Source of the DNA: Acidimicrobiia bacterium
Lineage (GTDB): Bacteria > Actinomycetota > Acidimicrobiia > Spongiisociales > UBA5794
NCBI GenBank assembly: GCA_026985095.1
Contig: JALSQW010000023.1
Coordinates: 1-64,000 of the forward strand
DNA: 64,000 nt
Direction: 5' to 3'
Every line of letters starts with the position of its first letter. The first letter of the stretch is position 1. Below, one piece after another: positions 8,800 to 17,411 of the stretch. Position numbers and translations under genes: made by a program. The notes beneath the pieces are model-generated. The model saw nothing but the letters and a program-made list of their open reading frames with translations, made no database searches and was not told where the DNA came from.

Positions 8800-9759
8800 A
8801 TGAGCCTCAGACCGGCGATGGTCGCCGCCATCCAGGCGACCCCGGTGTTCCTGGACCGTGACGCGACCGTGGAGCGGGTCATCTCCCTGACCAAGGAGGC
8901 CGCCGGAGGCGGCGCCGACCTGGTGGTCTTCCCCGAGGCCTTCGTCCCCGGCTACCCCGACTGGGTATGGCGCACGACCCCGTGGGCCGCGCCGTCGAGC
9001 GGCTTGTACGAACGGCTCTTGGATCAGTCCGTCACCGTCCCCGGACCCTCGGTCGATGTGATGGCCGCGGCAGCCGAGGACGCGGGCGTGTATCTGGCCG
9101 TCGGCATCGACGAACGCGACCCCGCCGGTTCGACCGTCTACAACTCGCTGCTCTATCTGGGTCCTGACGGCGAGATCCTCGGCGTCCACCGCAAGCTGAT
9201 GCCCACCGGAGGCGAACGGCTCGTGTGGGGCCACGGCGACGGCTCTGGTCTGGTGTCGTTCGAGACCCCGTTCGGACGGGTCGGCGGCCTGATCTGCTGG
9301 GAGAACTACATGCCCCTCGCCCGGGTGGCCATGTACCGCCAGGGCATCGACATCTACCTCGCCCCCACATGGGACAACTCGGACGTGTGGGTGCCCACCC
9401 TCCAACACATCGCCAAGGAGGGTCGCTGCTACGTCGTGAGCACCAACTCGGTCCTCCGCGGAAGCGACGTACCCGAAGAACTCGGCGCCTCGAAGATCTA
9501 CGGCGGCGACGAGGACTGGATGAGTCGCGGCAACGCCACGATCGTCGGACCCGACGGAACCATCCTGGCGGGCCCGGTGCGCGGCGACGAGACGATCCTC
9601 TATGCCGAGGTCGACCCTGCCAGGGTCTCGCGAGAGCGGATGCAGTTCGATGCGTGCGGGCACTACGCCCGCGACGACGTGTTCACGCTCACGGTTCGCG
9701 GCATGCCGACGACACCAAGAGAGGGCGGACCCGACACGAGCGCCGAGCCACCCGCCTGA
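8800..9759 (+). CDS. Nitrilase-family carbon-nitrogen hydrolase
   Basis: 319 residues, the normal length for branch-1 nitrilases, with the complete catalytic triad: Glu46 in FPEAF, Lys132 in HRKLMP and Cys166 in CWENYMP. The CWENY(M/Y)P context and GYPDWVW near residue 51 are typical of true nitrilases/cyanide-group hydrolases rather than amidases. It should convert a nitrile to the carboxylic acid plus ammonia in the cytoplasm. The preceding small gene is probably co-transcribed, and the divergent BTAD regulator may control both. The specific nitrile cannot be read from the sequence. Confidence 0.92.
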   Translation: MSLRPAMVAAIQATPVFLDRDATVERVISLTKEAAGGGADLVVFPEAFVPGYPDWVWRTTPWAAPSSGLYERLLDQSVTVPGPSVDVMAAAAEDAGVYLAVGIDERDPAGSTVYNSLLYLGPDGEILGVHRKLMPTGGERLVWGHGDGSGLVSFETPFGRVGGLICWENYMPLARVAMYRQGIDIYLAPTWDNSDVWVPTLQHIAKEGRCYVVSTNSVLRGSDVPEELGASKIYGGDEDWMSRGNATIVGPDGTILAGPVRGDETILYAEVDPARVSRERMQFDACGHYARDDVFTLTVRGMPTTPREGGPDTSAEPPA

Positions 9760-9798
9760 CCGTCGCCCACGGCGGCGGGAACCCGTGCCTGGACCACG

Positions 9799-11397
9799 TC
9801 ACCGACCGGGACGCCGCATCAACGGCTTCACGAATCGACCGACGCCCCGAGGATCGGAGGCGATCGCGGCCAGCACTCCACCGGTCATCGCTCCGACGAC
9901 GCCCGGCGCGGCCGCGTCCACGCCGGCCAGGTACAGGCCCCGCACGCCGGTTCGGGGCCCGAGAGACGGATCGACGAACCGGGCGGGCTCGGTTGCGAGT
10001 CCGTAGATCGAACCCCGGAACGCGGCCGTGAAATGGTGGGTCGACAGCGGCGTCGACAGCTCCCTGTACGCGACATGGGAGGCCAGCTTCGGGTACTCGT
10101 CGAGGTACTGGCCGAGCAGCTCCTCGGTGAGCCGAGCTTTGAACGCTTCATAGTCCTCGGGCCTCCGTCCCCAGCGGGTACCCAGCCACGGCTCGAACGG
10201 CTCCCAAGGAACGAAGGTGATGACCTCTCCGGTGTGACGGCGATCCGCTCCGGGATCGTGGAGGGGATCTTTGAGAGACGGGAAGCTGCAGAACAGGACG
10301 GGAGCCCGACCCGGTTCCCGGTCGGGAGCGACCTCCCACGAGGTCTCCTCCAGATCCCAGGTGCGGTAGTACCACTGGCAGAACCTCCGAGCGCCGAGCG
10401 ACGCGATGTCGGCCCCGTCGAAACCGACGTACAACGAGACGTGAGCCGGTCCTGCCTCCCGGTAGGCGTCGGGACCGGCGCCCGGAAGGTCGCCCCCGAG
10501 CATCGCTGTGGTCGGCATCGCCCCGGCCGCGGCGACGACCTTGGCGGCGGGGATCTGGGCGCCGTCGTCGAGGACGACCCCGACGACGGCGCCCCGGCGG
10601 GTCAGGATCTCGGCCACCGGGCGCCGGACCGCCGTCCATCCTCCCGCGTCGGCGACCGTCTGCAACAGTGCCTCGGCGATGCTCGACGCGCCTCCTGCCG
10701 GATACCAGGCGCCACGCAGGAAGTGGGCCACCATCAGGGCATGCATCGCGAACGACGAGCGACTGGGCGGCGCGCCGTAGTACCCCCATTGGGCAGCAAG
10801 GACGGCACGGAGCTGCGGGTCGGCCGTCACCGACCCGAGCACCTCGGCGGTCGTCGCGGCCAGGAACGGCTCCGCACCGGCCGTGGCTTTCCGCCGTCCC
10901 CCGGGGGCCAGGTAGCCGGGGACCGCTCGCATCTGCAGGTAGCGGGCGGTGGCACGAGCCGCCCGCCGGACCATGTCGAGATAGTCGTCGATCCCTCGCC
11001 GCTCGGCGGGGAAGACCTCGACCAGGGTGTCCCGGAACGCTTCCGGTGAGCTCGGGAACGCGATCGTGAACCCGCCGGGGAAATGGAACTCGTCGTAGAC
11101 GTCCCCGACGGGTTCCCAAACGAGCCGGTCCGCGGTCAGCTCCCGCAGGAGCCGACCGGAGAAGCTGCGTTCGGACATCTCCCCCACGATGTGCACGCCG
11201 ACGTCCCAGGTGTAGCCGGGCCGTTTGAAGGTCTGGGTGAACCCGCCGGGGATGGCGTGCCGCTCGAGAACCAGCACCCGGCGCCCGGTCCTGGCCAGCA
11301 GTGCGGCGGCGGTCATACCGCCCATACCCGAGCCGACGACCACGGCGTCCCATGGTCCGTCGGGGATGTCGTGGCTCCACGGGCGGGCGTTCCGCAT
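9799..11397 (-). CDS. FAD-dependent phytoene desaturase/carotenoid isomerase-like oxidoreductase
   Basis: 532 residues. The N-terminal dinucleotide-binding motif VVGSGMGGMTAAALLA is followed by RRVLVLERHAIPGGFTQTFKRPGYTWDVGVH, the CrtI/CrtISO/retinol-saturase signature. The C-terminal FAD motif GLYLAGVDAAAPGVVGAMTGGVLAA closes the fold. Such enzymes desaturate, saturate or isomerise polyenes and related lipids. No other carotenoid gene is adjacent, so the substrate is open. GAGGGA lies about 6 nt before the ATG. It faces the nitrilase gene tail to tail and is divergent from the ClC gene. Confidence 0.85.
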   Translation of the reverse strand: MRNARPWSHDIPDGPWDAVVVGSGMGGMTAAALLARTGRRVLVLERHAIPGGFTQTFKRPGYTWDVGVHIVGEMSERSFSGRLLRELTADRLVWEPVGDVYDEFHFPGGFTIAFPSSPEAFRDTLVEVFPAERRGIDDYLDMVRRAARATARYLQMRAVPGYLAPGGRRKATAGAEPFLAATTAEVLGSVTADPQLRAVLAAQWGYYGAPPSRSSFAMHALMVAHFLRGAWYPAGGASSIAEALLQTVADAGGWTAVRRPVAEILTRRGAVVGVVLDDGAQIPAAKVVAAAGAMPTTAMLGGDLPGAGPDAYREAGPAHVSLYVGFDGADIASLGARRFCQWYYRTWDLEETSWEVAPDREPGRAPVLFCSFPSLKDPLHDPGADRRHTGEVITFVPWEPFEPWLGTRWGRRPEDYEAFKARLTEELLGQYLDEYPKLASHVAYRELSTPLSTHHFTAAFRGSIYGLATEPARFVDPSLGPRTGVRGLYLAGVDAAAPGVVGAMTGGVLAAIASDPRGVGRFVKPLMRRPGR

Positions 11398-11480
11398 GTC
11401 GGTCCCTCGGTCGCCGGTGCCGGCACCCTACCCGCCCACCGGCGGGCAGCGGCGCAGATCGAGCCTCTACGCTGCGGTCG

Positions 11481-13472
11481 ATGGTCGTCCCAACCGCCGC
11501 CCGCACCGACCCTCCGGGGATCCTGCGCTGGCTCCGGCCGTCCAGCGACGCCGGGTTGCTCGTCCTGGCGCTGATGGTCGGCGCCGGCGCCGGCGCCGGC
11601 GCCGCGATCCTCATCTGGGCCATCGAACTGGTCGACGCCGCGGCCCGGCGGGTAGCCCATCTGCCGATCGAGGAAGCCTGGATGCTGGCGACGGTCCCCG
11701 CCGGCATGTTCGTCGCCTGGGTGCTCACGAGCCGGTTCGCTCCGGAGGTGGCCGGCCACGGCGTTCCGCAGATCATCGCCGCGCTCACCGTCCGTGGGGG
11801 GCGCATCCGTCGGCGCGTGGCGCCGCTCAAGACCGTGGCAACGGCATTGACGATCGGCGCCGGCGGGTCGGCGGGACGGGAGGGCTCGATCGCCCAGATC
11901 GGCGCCGGGATCGGGTCCATGCTCGCCCAGGCGACCAAGCTGTCGGAGCCCGAGATGCGGGCCCTCGTCGCCGCCGGCGCCGGCGCCGGCATCGCCGCGA
12001 CGTTCAACGCCCCCATCGCCGGGATGTTCTTCGCCATGGAGGTGATCCTCCGTGACCTCTCCATCCGTTACCTGCACACGGTCGTCGTCGCGGCCGTGGC
12101 CGGCGCGGTCGTCTCGCATACGCTCATCGGCGACGAGCTCACCTTCCGGGTCGAGGCCTACGCGCTCGAGGATCCCTGGCAGCTCGTGCTCTACGCGATC
12201 CTCGGTCTCGTCGCGACCGGACTGGCGATCGTGTTCATCGAATCCCTCGAGGGGGCGGCGGTCCGGTTCCCGCAGGTCGCCGGGTGGAAACGACCGATCC
12301 TCTTCGGTCTGGTCGTCGGCGCCATCGGCCTGGAGCTCCCGAAGGTGCTCGGCACAGGCCAGCCGTTCATCGAGGAGGTCCTGCAAGGCGACGCCGCCAT
12401 CGCCTGGTGGCTGTTCGCTCTTCTCGCCCTCGCCAAGATCGTCGCCACGTCCGCGACCCTCGGCGGCAAAGGCGCAGGAGGCATCTTCATGCCGAGCTTG
12501 TTCATCGGAGCGATGGCCGGCGCCTCCTTCGCCGAGTTGTCGTCCGTCGTGTGGACACAGTCCTCCCTCCAGGCCGGTGCCTTCGCCCTCGTCGGGATGG
12601 CCGCCGTCTTCTCCGGGGTGGCCCGCGCCCCGTTGACCTCGATCCTCATCGTCTTCGAGGTGACGGGCGACTATGGCCTCGTGATGCCCCTCATGTTGAC
12701 GGTGGCGATCTCGACCTTCCTCGCCAACAAGCTGCACCCCGAGAGTGCCTACACGGCCCCGCTCCTGAGGATGGGCATCCACACGGGCCCGGCCGCCCAC
12801 GTCGATCTCCTCGACACCGTGCGAGTCCGCGACCTCGGCCTGGGCACGCCGGTGACGATCCCTCCCGATGCCACCTTGGGCGAGGTCCGCGGGATCCTGC
12901 AGCGGCGTCGGCTCCACGGCGCCCCGGTGGTCGACGCCAAGGGCCGACTGCTGGGGATCATCGCCGAATCGGACATCCTGCGGGCAGGCGGACCGTCCGA
13001 TCAGGTCCGTGCCCGCGATGCGATGACCCCGAACCCGGCCACGGTGACCGAGGACATGCCGATCTCGGAGGTCCTGGAGCGCATGGCGGTCCTCGGTGTC
13101 GGACGGCTCCCCGTCGTCGCCGGCGACGATCCCGAACGCCTGCTCGGCGTGTTCCGCCGTGAAGACGCGATCAACGCCTATCACCTGGCCCTCGGGCACG
13201 CGGCCCGCCAAGACCGTATGCCCGAACGGGTCCGGGCGCGTCGGTCCGATACGACCGGGTTCTTCGAGATCGAGATCGGCGCCGACTCCCCGATCGCAGG
13301 GCGACGCATCAAGGAGGTGCCGTGGCCGGAAGGGTGTCTCGTCGTGTCGATCCACCGCGGCAACCGGGTCCTGGTCGCCTCCGGCGACGAGGTGCTGCAC
13401 CCCGGAGACGCCCTCACCATCTTCGGCGACGAAGCCGCGCACCGCCGCCTCGCCGAACGCCTCCGCCCCTGA
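11481..13472 (+). CDS. ClC-type chloride channel/transporter with CBS and TrkA-C domains
   Basis: 663 residues: a ClC core (about 25-440), a CBS pair (about 455-580) and a TrkA-C/RCK-C ligand-binding domain at the C-terminus. Selectivity motifs are GHGVP (92-96), GREGS with gating Glu134, and GAGGIFMP. The position after FNAPIAGMFFAM reads Glu-Val where CLC-ec1 has Glu-Glu, so the proton-pathway glutamate (E203 equivalent) is absent. This points to a channel-like or uncoupled transporter. ATG at 11481 lies 7 nt after a TACGCT hexamer (11468-11473), suggesting a leaderless transcript. The frame extends upstream but only into non-conserved sequence. Confidence 0.92.
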   Translation: MVVPTAARTDPPGILRWLRPSSDAGLLVLALMVGAGAGAGAAILIWAIELVDAAARRVAHLPIEEAWMLATVPAGMFVAWVLTSRFAPEVAGHGVPQIIAALTVRGGRIRRRVAPLKTVATALTIGAGGSAGREGSIAQIGAGIGSMLAQATKLSEPEMRALVAAGAGAGIAATFNAPIAGMFFAMEVILRDLSIRYLHTVVVAAVAGAVVSHTLIGDELTFRVEAYALEDPWQLVLYAILGLVATGLAIVFIESLEGAAVRFPQVAGWKRPILFGLVVGAIGLELPKVLGTGQPFIEEVLQGDAAIAWWLFALLALAKIVATSATLGGKGAGGIFMPSLFIGAMAGASFAELSSVVWTQSSLQAGAFALVGMAAVFSGVARAPLTSILIVFEVTGDYGLVMPLMLTVAISTFLANKLHPESAYTAPLLRMGIHTGPAAHVDLLDTVRVRDLGLGTPVTIPPDATLGEVRGILQRRRLHGAPVVDAKGRLLGIIAESDILRAGGPSDQVRARDAMTPNPATVTEDMPISEVLERMAVLGVGRLPVVAGDDPERLLGVFRREDAINAYHLALGHAARQDRMPERVRARRSDTTGFFEIEIGADSPIAGRRIKEVPWPEGCLVVSIHRGNRVLVASGDEVLHPGDALTIFGDEAAHRRLAERLRP

Positions 13473-13493
13473 TCCGGAAGAGGGAGTCCACAT

Positions 13494-13651
13494 CCCAGGG
13501 TTCACCACACCCCAAAAGGGGGCTCCCCAACCCAGGGTTCACCACACCCCAAAAGGGGGCTCCCCAACCCAGGGTTCACCACACCCCAAAAGGGGGGTCA
13601 CCAACCCAGGGTTCACCACACCCCTGAAGGGGGGTCACCAACCCAGGGTTC
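13494..13651. repeat. 37-bp tandem palindrome array, locus 1
   Basis: Five copies of the core CCCAGGGTT sit at exact 37-bp steps (TT at 13501, 13538, 13575, 13612, 13649); most are the full palindrome AACCCAGGGTT. Each interval also holds CCCCAAAAGGGG or CCCCTGAAGGGG, a small hairpin. There are no unique spacers, so this is not CRISPR. The last palindrome (13640-13650) ends 16 nt before the -10 of the MscS gene. A related array lies at 57146-57271. Confidence 0.92.
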
Positions 13652-13678
13652 GGGAGGTCGGGTGCCTACGATGCGGCG

Positions 13679-14581
13679 ATGGACTGGCTCAACCAGACGT
13701 TCGACACCACCAACCTGCTGGGAAGAGCCGTCGTCTCGCTGCTGGTGGTCGCCGGCCTCTACGTCGCACGCCGGGCCGCCGCCCGCTGGTACGTCAGGAC
13801 CGTCGCCGACCCGGACAAGCAGTACCGGGCACGCAAGCTCATCGGCTACGTCTTCGGCGTCCTCACCGTCCTCGCCCTCGGATGGATCTGGTTCCCGTTC
13901 TTCGGCGACCTCGCCACCTTCCTCGGGATCCTGTCCGCCGGTCTCGCCGTCGCCCTCCGGGACCTGTTCACGAACCTCGCAGCGTGGGTGTACATCGTCT
14001 CGCAGCAGCCCTTCGTCGTCGGCGATCGGGTGGAGATCGCCGGCAACGCCGGGGACGTCGTCGACATCCGCGGCCTGCGCTTCACCCTCCGCGAGATCGG
14101 CAACTGGGTGGATGCCGACCAACCGACCGGACGCCTCGTCCACATCCCGAACGGTTTCGTCTTCTCCAACCCGATGGCGAACTACACCAGGGACGTCCCC
14201 TTCGTGTGGCACGAGGTCGAAGTCCTCGTCACCTTCGAATCGGACTGGCGCGCCGCCGAACGGCACCTCCTGGACGCCCTCGCCGGCCAGGCCATCCCCG
14301 ACGACGACGTCTCGACCGCGACCTCGCGGGCCAGCGCGAGACTCGACTATCCGATCGACTACGGCGACACCACCACCGGCACGTACCTCGCCGCGCGGGA
14401 GTCGGGGGTGGCGATCACCGGGCGGGTCCTCGTCGAGGCCCGCCGGCGCCGCCGAGCCAACGACGGCATCTGGCGCACGCTCCTCGACGCCTTCGCCGAC
14501 GACCCGACGGTCGAACTCGCCTACCCGACCGTCCGGAACGTCATCCACGACCCGATCACGGTCGAACGCCCCGACGGGTGA
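13679..14581 (+). CDS. MscS-family small-conductance mechanosensitive channel
   Basis: 300 residues. Two N-terminal membrane helices (about 13-33 and 55-75) are followed by the pore helix region GILSAGLAVALRDLFTNL (about 80-100), the beta-domain (QPFVVGDRVEIAGNAGDVVDI) and the MscS motif HIPNGFVFSNPMANYT near 155-175. It opens under membrane tension to release solutes. The start at 13679 lies 6 nt after TACGAT (13667-13672), so the mRNA is probably leaderless. The upstream 37-bp palindrome array ends in what would be the -35 zone, suggesting dedicated control. Confidence 0.9.
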   Translation: MDWLNQTFDTTNLLGRAVVSLLVVAGLYVARRAAARWYVRTVADPDKQYRARKLIGYVFGVLTVLALGWIWFPFFGDLATFLGILSAGLAVALRDLFTNLAAWVYIVSQQPFVVGDRVEIAGNAGDVVDIRGLRFTLREIGNWVDADQPTGRLVHIPNGFVFSNPMANYTRDVPFVWHEVEVLVTFESDWRAAERHLLDALAGQAIPDDDVSTATSRASARLDYPIDYGDTTTGTYLAARESGVAITGRVLVEARRRRRANDGIWRTLLDAFADDPTVELAYPTVRNVIHDPITVERPDG

Positions 14582-14759
14582 ACCGGGTCCTCTCCCGCGT
14601 CCGCGCTCGGCCACGGCACGACGATGCGTCGAGTCGGCGCCCCGGTCTTCGCCGTCGTCCCGCTCCCGCCCGGACGATCCGTTCCGGACGCGCCGGGAGA
14701 TGCGAGTCGGCCGGGACCACCGCATGGTCGACACCCGACGACCCTGGCATCATGGGTCG

Positions 14760-15869
14760 ATGGAACGAGTCGATGCCATCGTCGTCGGCGCCGGGATCGC
14801 CGGAGCGTCGGCCGCGTACGCCCTCGCCGAGCATCTGTCGGTCGCCCTCGTCGAACGCGAGGCGATCGCCGGCTACCACACCACCGGTCGATCGGCTGCC
14901 CTGTACACCGAGAGCTACGAGAAGGGGCCCGTCCAGCTCCTCACCCTCGCCTCCTCCGGGTTCCTGCGTCGACCCCCCGACGGGTTCACGACCGAGCCGC
15001 TGCTCTCCCCACTCCCGGTCCTGTACGTCGCCACCGAGGCGCAACGAGCCACCCTCGACCGGATCGTCACCGACGTCGCGGGACGCACCGAGCTCCGCTC
15101 CGTCGAAGGCGACGAACTCGCCACGCTGTGTCCCGCCCTCCGACGGGACCGGATCGTCGCCGGCCTCCTCGAGCCCGCTGCCCACGAGATCGACGTCCAT
15201 GCGCTCCACCAGGGGTTCCTCCGCGGAGCCCGCCGACGCGGGGCGACGATCTGGCTCGATGCCCCCGTCGTCGCCATCGGCCGCACCTCCGGGCGATGGC
15301 ACGTCCGGGCCGGGGAACGCTCCTTCGCCGCCGAGGTGATCGTCGACGCCGCCGGCGCCTGGGCCGACGAGGTCGCCGCCATGGCGGGGGTCACGCCGAT
15401 CGGTCTCACCCCGATGCGGAGAACCGCCTTCACGTTCGACCCCGAAGGGCACGACCTCACGGGATGGCCGATCGTGGTCGACGCCGACGAGCGCTTCTAC
15501 TTCAAACCCGAGGTCGGCCAACTGATGGGCAGCCTGGCCGAGGAGACCCCCATCGAGCCCTGCGACGTGCGTCCCGAAGAGATCGACGTGGCCCTCGCGA
15601 TCGAGCGGATCACCCGAGCCACGGACTTCGAGATCCGCACCGTCCGACGCACCTGGGCGGGACTCCGCACCTTCGCACCCGATCGGCTGCCCGTCGTCGG
15701 CGCCGAGCCGTCCGTCGCCGGGTTCTTCTGGCTCGCAGGCCAGGGCGGCTACGGCATCATGACCTCTCCGGCGATGGCCCAGCTCACCGCTGCCCTCGTC
15801 GCCGACCACGAACTCCCCCCCGAGTTGGCGGAAGTTCGGGCGGCCGTTTCCCCGTCACGGCTCCGATGA
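14760..15869 (+). CDS. FAD-dependent D-amino-acid dehydrogenase/glycine oxidase-like protein (DAO family)
   Basis: 369 residues of the DadA/DAO fold. The N-terminal FAD motif is VVGAGIAGASAAYALA with VALVEREAIAGYHTTGRSAA. A substrate domain follows, then the C-terminal TWAGLRTFAPDRLPVVGAEP and GQGGYGIMTSPAMA. It should oxidise an amino or N-methyl amino acid, passing electrons to oxygen or the respiratory chain; the exact substrate is unclear. The stop overlaps the start of the Nudix gene (ATGA), so the two are translationally coupled. About 178 nt of upstream sequence holds no gene I can support. Confidence 0.85.
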   Translation: MERVDAIVVGAGIAGASAAYALAEHLSVALVEREAIAGYHTTGRSAALYTESYEKGPVQLLTLASSGFLRRPPDGFTTEPLLSPLPVLYVATEAQRATLDRIVTDVAGRTELRSVEGDELATLCPALRRDRIVAGLLEPAAHEIDVHALHQGFLRGARRRGATIWLDAPVVAIGRTSGRWHVRAGERSFAAEVIVDAAGAWADEVAAMAGVTPIGLTPMRRTAFTFDPEGHDLTGWPIVVDADERFYFKPEVGQLMGSLAEETPIEPCDVRPEEIDVALAIERITRATDFEIRTVRRTWAGLRTFAPDRLPVVGAEPSVAGFFWLAGQGGYGIMTSPAMAQLTAALVADHELPPELAEVRAAVSPSRLR

Positions 15870-16297
15870 ACCGCCGACCCGAGTCCGCCGTCGGGGCCGT
15901 CGTCGTCGACGACCGAGGGAGGATCCTCCTGGTTCGGCGGGGACGAGGCGCGTACGCGGGACGCTGGGCGGTCCCCGGGGGACGACAACGGCTGGGAGAG
16001 ACGATGCAGGAAGCGGCCCGGCGGGAAGTCGCCGAAGAGACCGGCCTCGAGGTGGAGGTGGGGCCGCCGATCTGGGTCGGGGACATCATCGACCCGACCC
16101 ATCCTCCCCGCTGGCACTATGCGGTGGTGGACTTCCTCGCCCGTCCGCTCTCGGGTGAGCTGTCGGCAGGCGACGACGCCGACGACGTCCGGTGGGTGGG
16201 CCTCGACGACATCGCCGACTACGAGCTGACTCCCACCATGTACGACCTCATCGACGTGCTTCTCAACAGACCGCCCGCACCGTCGGGTACGGATTGA
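15866..16297 (+). CDS. Nudix hydrolase (MutT-like)
   Basis: A 143-residue single-domain Nudix enzyme. The Nudix box is complete: GGRQRLGE, then REVAEETG (residues about 40-62). It hydrolyses a nucleoside diphosphate linked to another moiety, with Mg bound by the EE pair. Substrate not predictable. The start overlaps the preceding oxidoreductase stop by four bases. Its 3' end overlaps the 3' end of the opposing M23-like gene by 35 bp. Confidence 0.9.
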   Translation: MNRRPESAVGAVVVDDRGRILLVRRGRGAYAGRWAVPGGRQRLGETMQEAARREVAEETGLEVEVGPPIWVGDIIDPTHPPRWHYAVVDFLARPLSGELSAGDDADDVRWVGLDDIADYELTPTMYDLIDVLLNRPPAPSGTD

Positions 16298-17354
16298 CGT
16301 AGCCACCGCCGATCGGTCCCATCCCCAGATGCAGGACGTAGCCGGTGGCGTTGCCGGTGTTGCCGACGTACCCGATGACCTGGCCCTTCTTGACCCGATC
16401 GCCGTTGCTCAACCCCGACGCCCACCGACTCAAGTGGGCGTAGTAGTAGAAGATCCCGTTGTCGCCGTAGACGTAGACCTGACGTCCGCCGAGGTAGTGG
16501 GTGTTGATGCGCACCGTGCCCGAGTACATCGCCACCAGCGGGGTGCCCTTGGCCGCGGCCATGTCGGTGCCCTTGTGGGTACGCCCGCCCGAACGGGGCG
16601 CTCCCCAGGTGTCGGTGAACCACGTGGGGCCGGCCACCGGACAGACGACGCCCTTGGTCGTCGACGAGGGCAGCCCCGCGGCGGCGCCGTTGCGGCGTGC
16701 CGCGGCCGCCGCCGCGGCACGGCGTTGCGCCTCGCGCCATCGGGCGTACACGTCGCGGTACTTGCTGTTCGCCTTGTTGAAGACGGCCTCGGCCTGGGCC
16801 TGGGCCTCGGCGAGCTCGTCGACGACCGCGGCCTGTTCCTCCTCCAGGGCCCGGATCTCGACCTGCCGCTCCTCCAGATCCACCGTGAGCCGCTCCATCT
16901 CCCTGCTCACGGCCGCCAGCCGGTCCAGGGACACCAGGTCGTAGCTCGTCGCCTTGTCGATCAACAGCTGGCTGGTGAGCAGATCCTGGATCGATCCGGC
17001 CTCGAATGCAGCCGACAGGAGGTTCCCGCCGCCGCTCATGTACGCCTCGACCACGAGATCCTGCGCCTCCGCCTCGAGCCCGTCGACCGTGTCGCGGTAG
17101 TCGACGATCCGCGACTCGAGGCGCTCCACCCGCCGGTGCAGGTCATACAGCTGGTCGGCGATCTCTTCCAGCTTGGCGATGGCCGACCCCACACGCTCGT
17201 TGGCTTCCACCAACTCGGCGTAGGCTCGCTCCTTCTCCTCCCGCGCCTTGTTGACGTCCGACTTGGACTGAGCCGATGCCTCGATCGGCACGACCGTCAG
17301 GAGCGCCACCGCGACGAACGGGGACAGCCTTCGGAGGACGGATCGCCAGCGCAT
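16263..17354 (-). CDS. Exported coiled-coil protein with degenerate M23 (LytM) domain
   Basis: 363 residues: signal peptide (1-27, ending ASA), a long coiled coil (about 30-230, RipC/EnvC-like) and a C-terminal M23 domain. The first zinc ligands are present in THKGTD, and YYAHL is kept. The final HxH motif reads HLG where the paralog at 46711-47928 reads HLH, so the third zinc ligand is missing. It may activate or scaffold a cell-wall amidase rather than cut peptidoglycan itself, as EnvC does. The ATG at 17354 lies 7 nt from TAGCCT (17362-17367, minus strand), implying leaderless mRNA. It is divergent from the GNAT gene. Confidence 0.85.
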   Translation of the reverse strand: MRWRSVLRRLSPFVAVALLTVVPIEASAQSKSDVNKAREEKERAYAELVEANERVGSAIAKLEEIADQLYDLHRRVERLESRIVDYRDTVDGLEAEAQDLVVEAYMSGGGNLLSAAFEAGSIQDLLTSQLLIDKATSYDLVSLDRLAAVSREMERLTVDLEERQVEIRALEEEQAAVVDELAEAQAQAEAVFNKANSKYRDVYARWREAQRRAAAAAAARRNGAAAGLPSSTTKGVVCPVAGPTWFTDTWGAPRSGGRTHKGTDMAAAKGTPLVAMYSGTVRINTHYLGGRQVYVYGDNGIFYYYAHLSRWASGLSNGDRVKKGQVIGYVGNTGNATGYVLHLGMGPIGGGYVNPYPTVRAVC

Positions 17355-17411
17355 CGACGCGAGGCTAGTGACCGCTGGTGGTAAGGGACCAGTCGGGCGA
17401 TACTGGCGGCC

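Noticed and set aside
11313-13508. Very long antisense frame across the ClC gene (and similar ones across glnD, dnaX and the ALDH gene)
   Set aside because: Their His/Asp/Gly/Arg-rich translations are the known shadow of GC-rich codon use; the opposing genes have clear families.
13494-13651. CRISPR array
   Set aside because: The whole 37-bp period is repeated with no variable spacers, and no cas gene is nearby; it is a tandem palindrome array.
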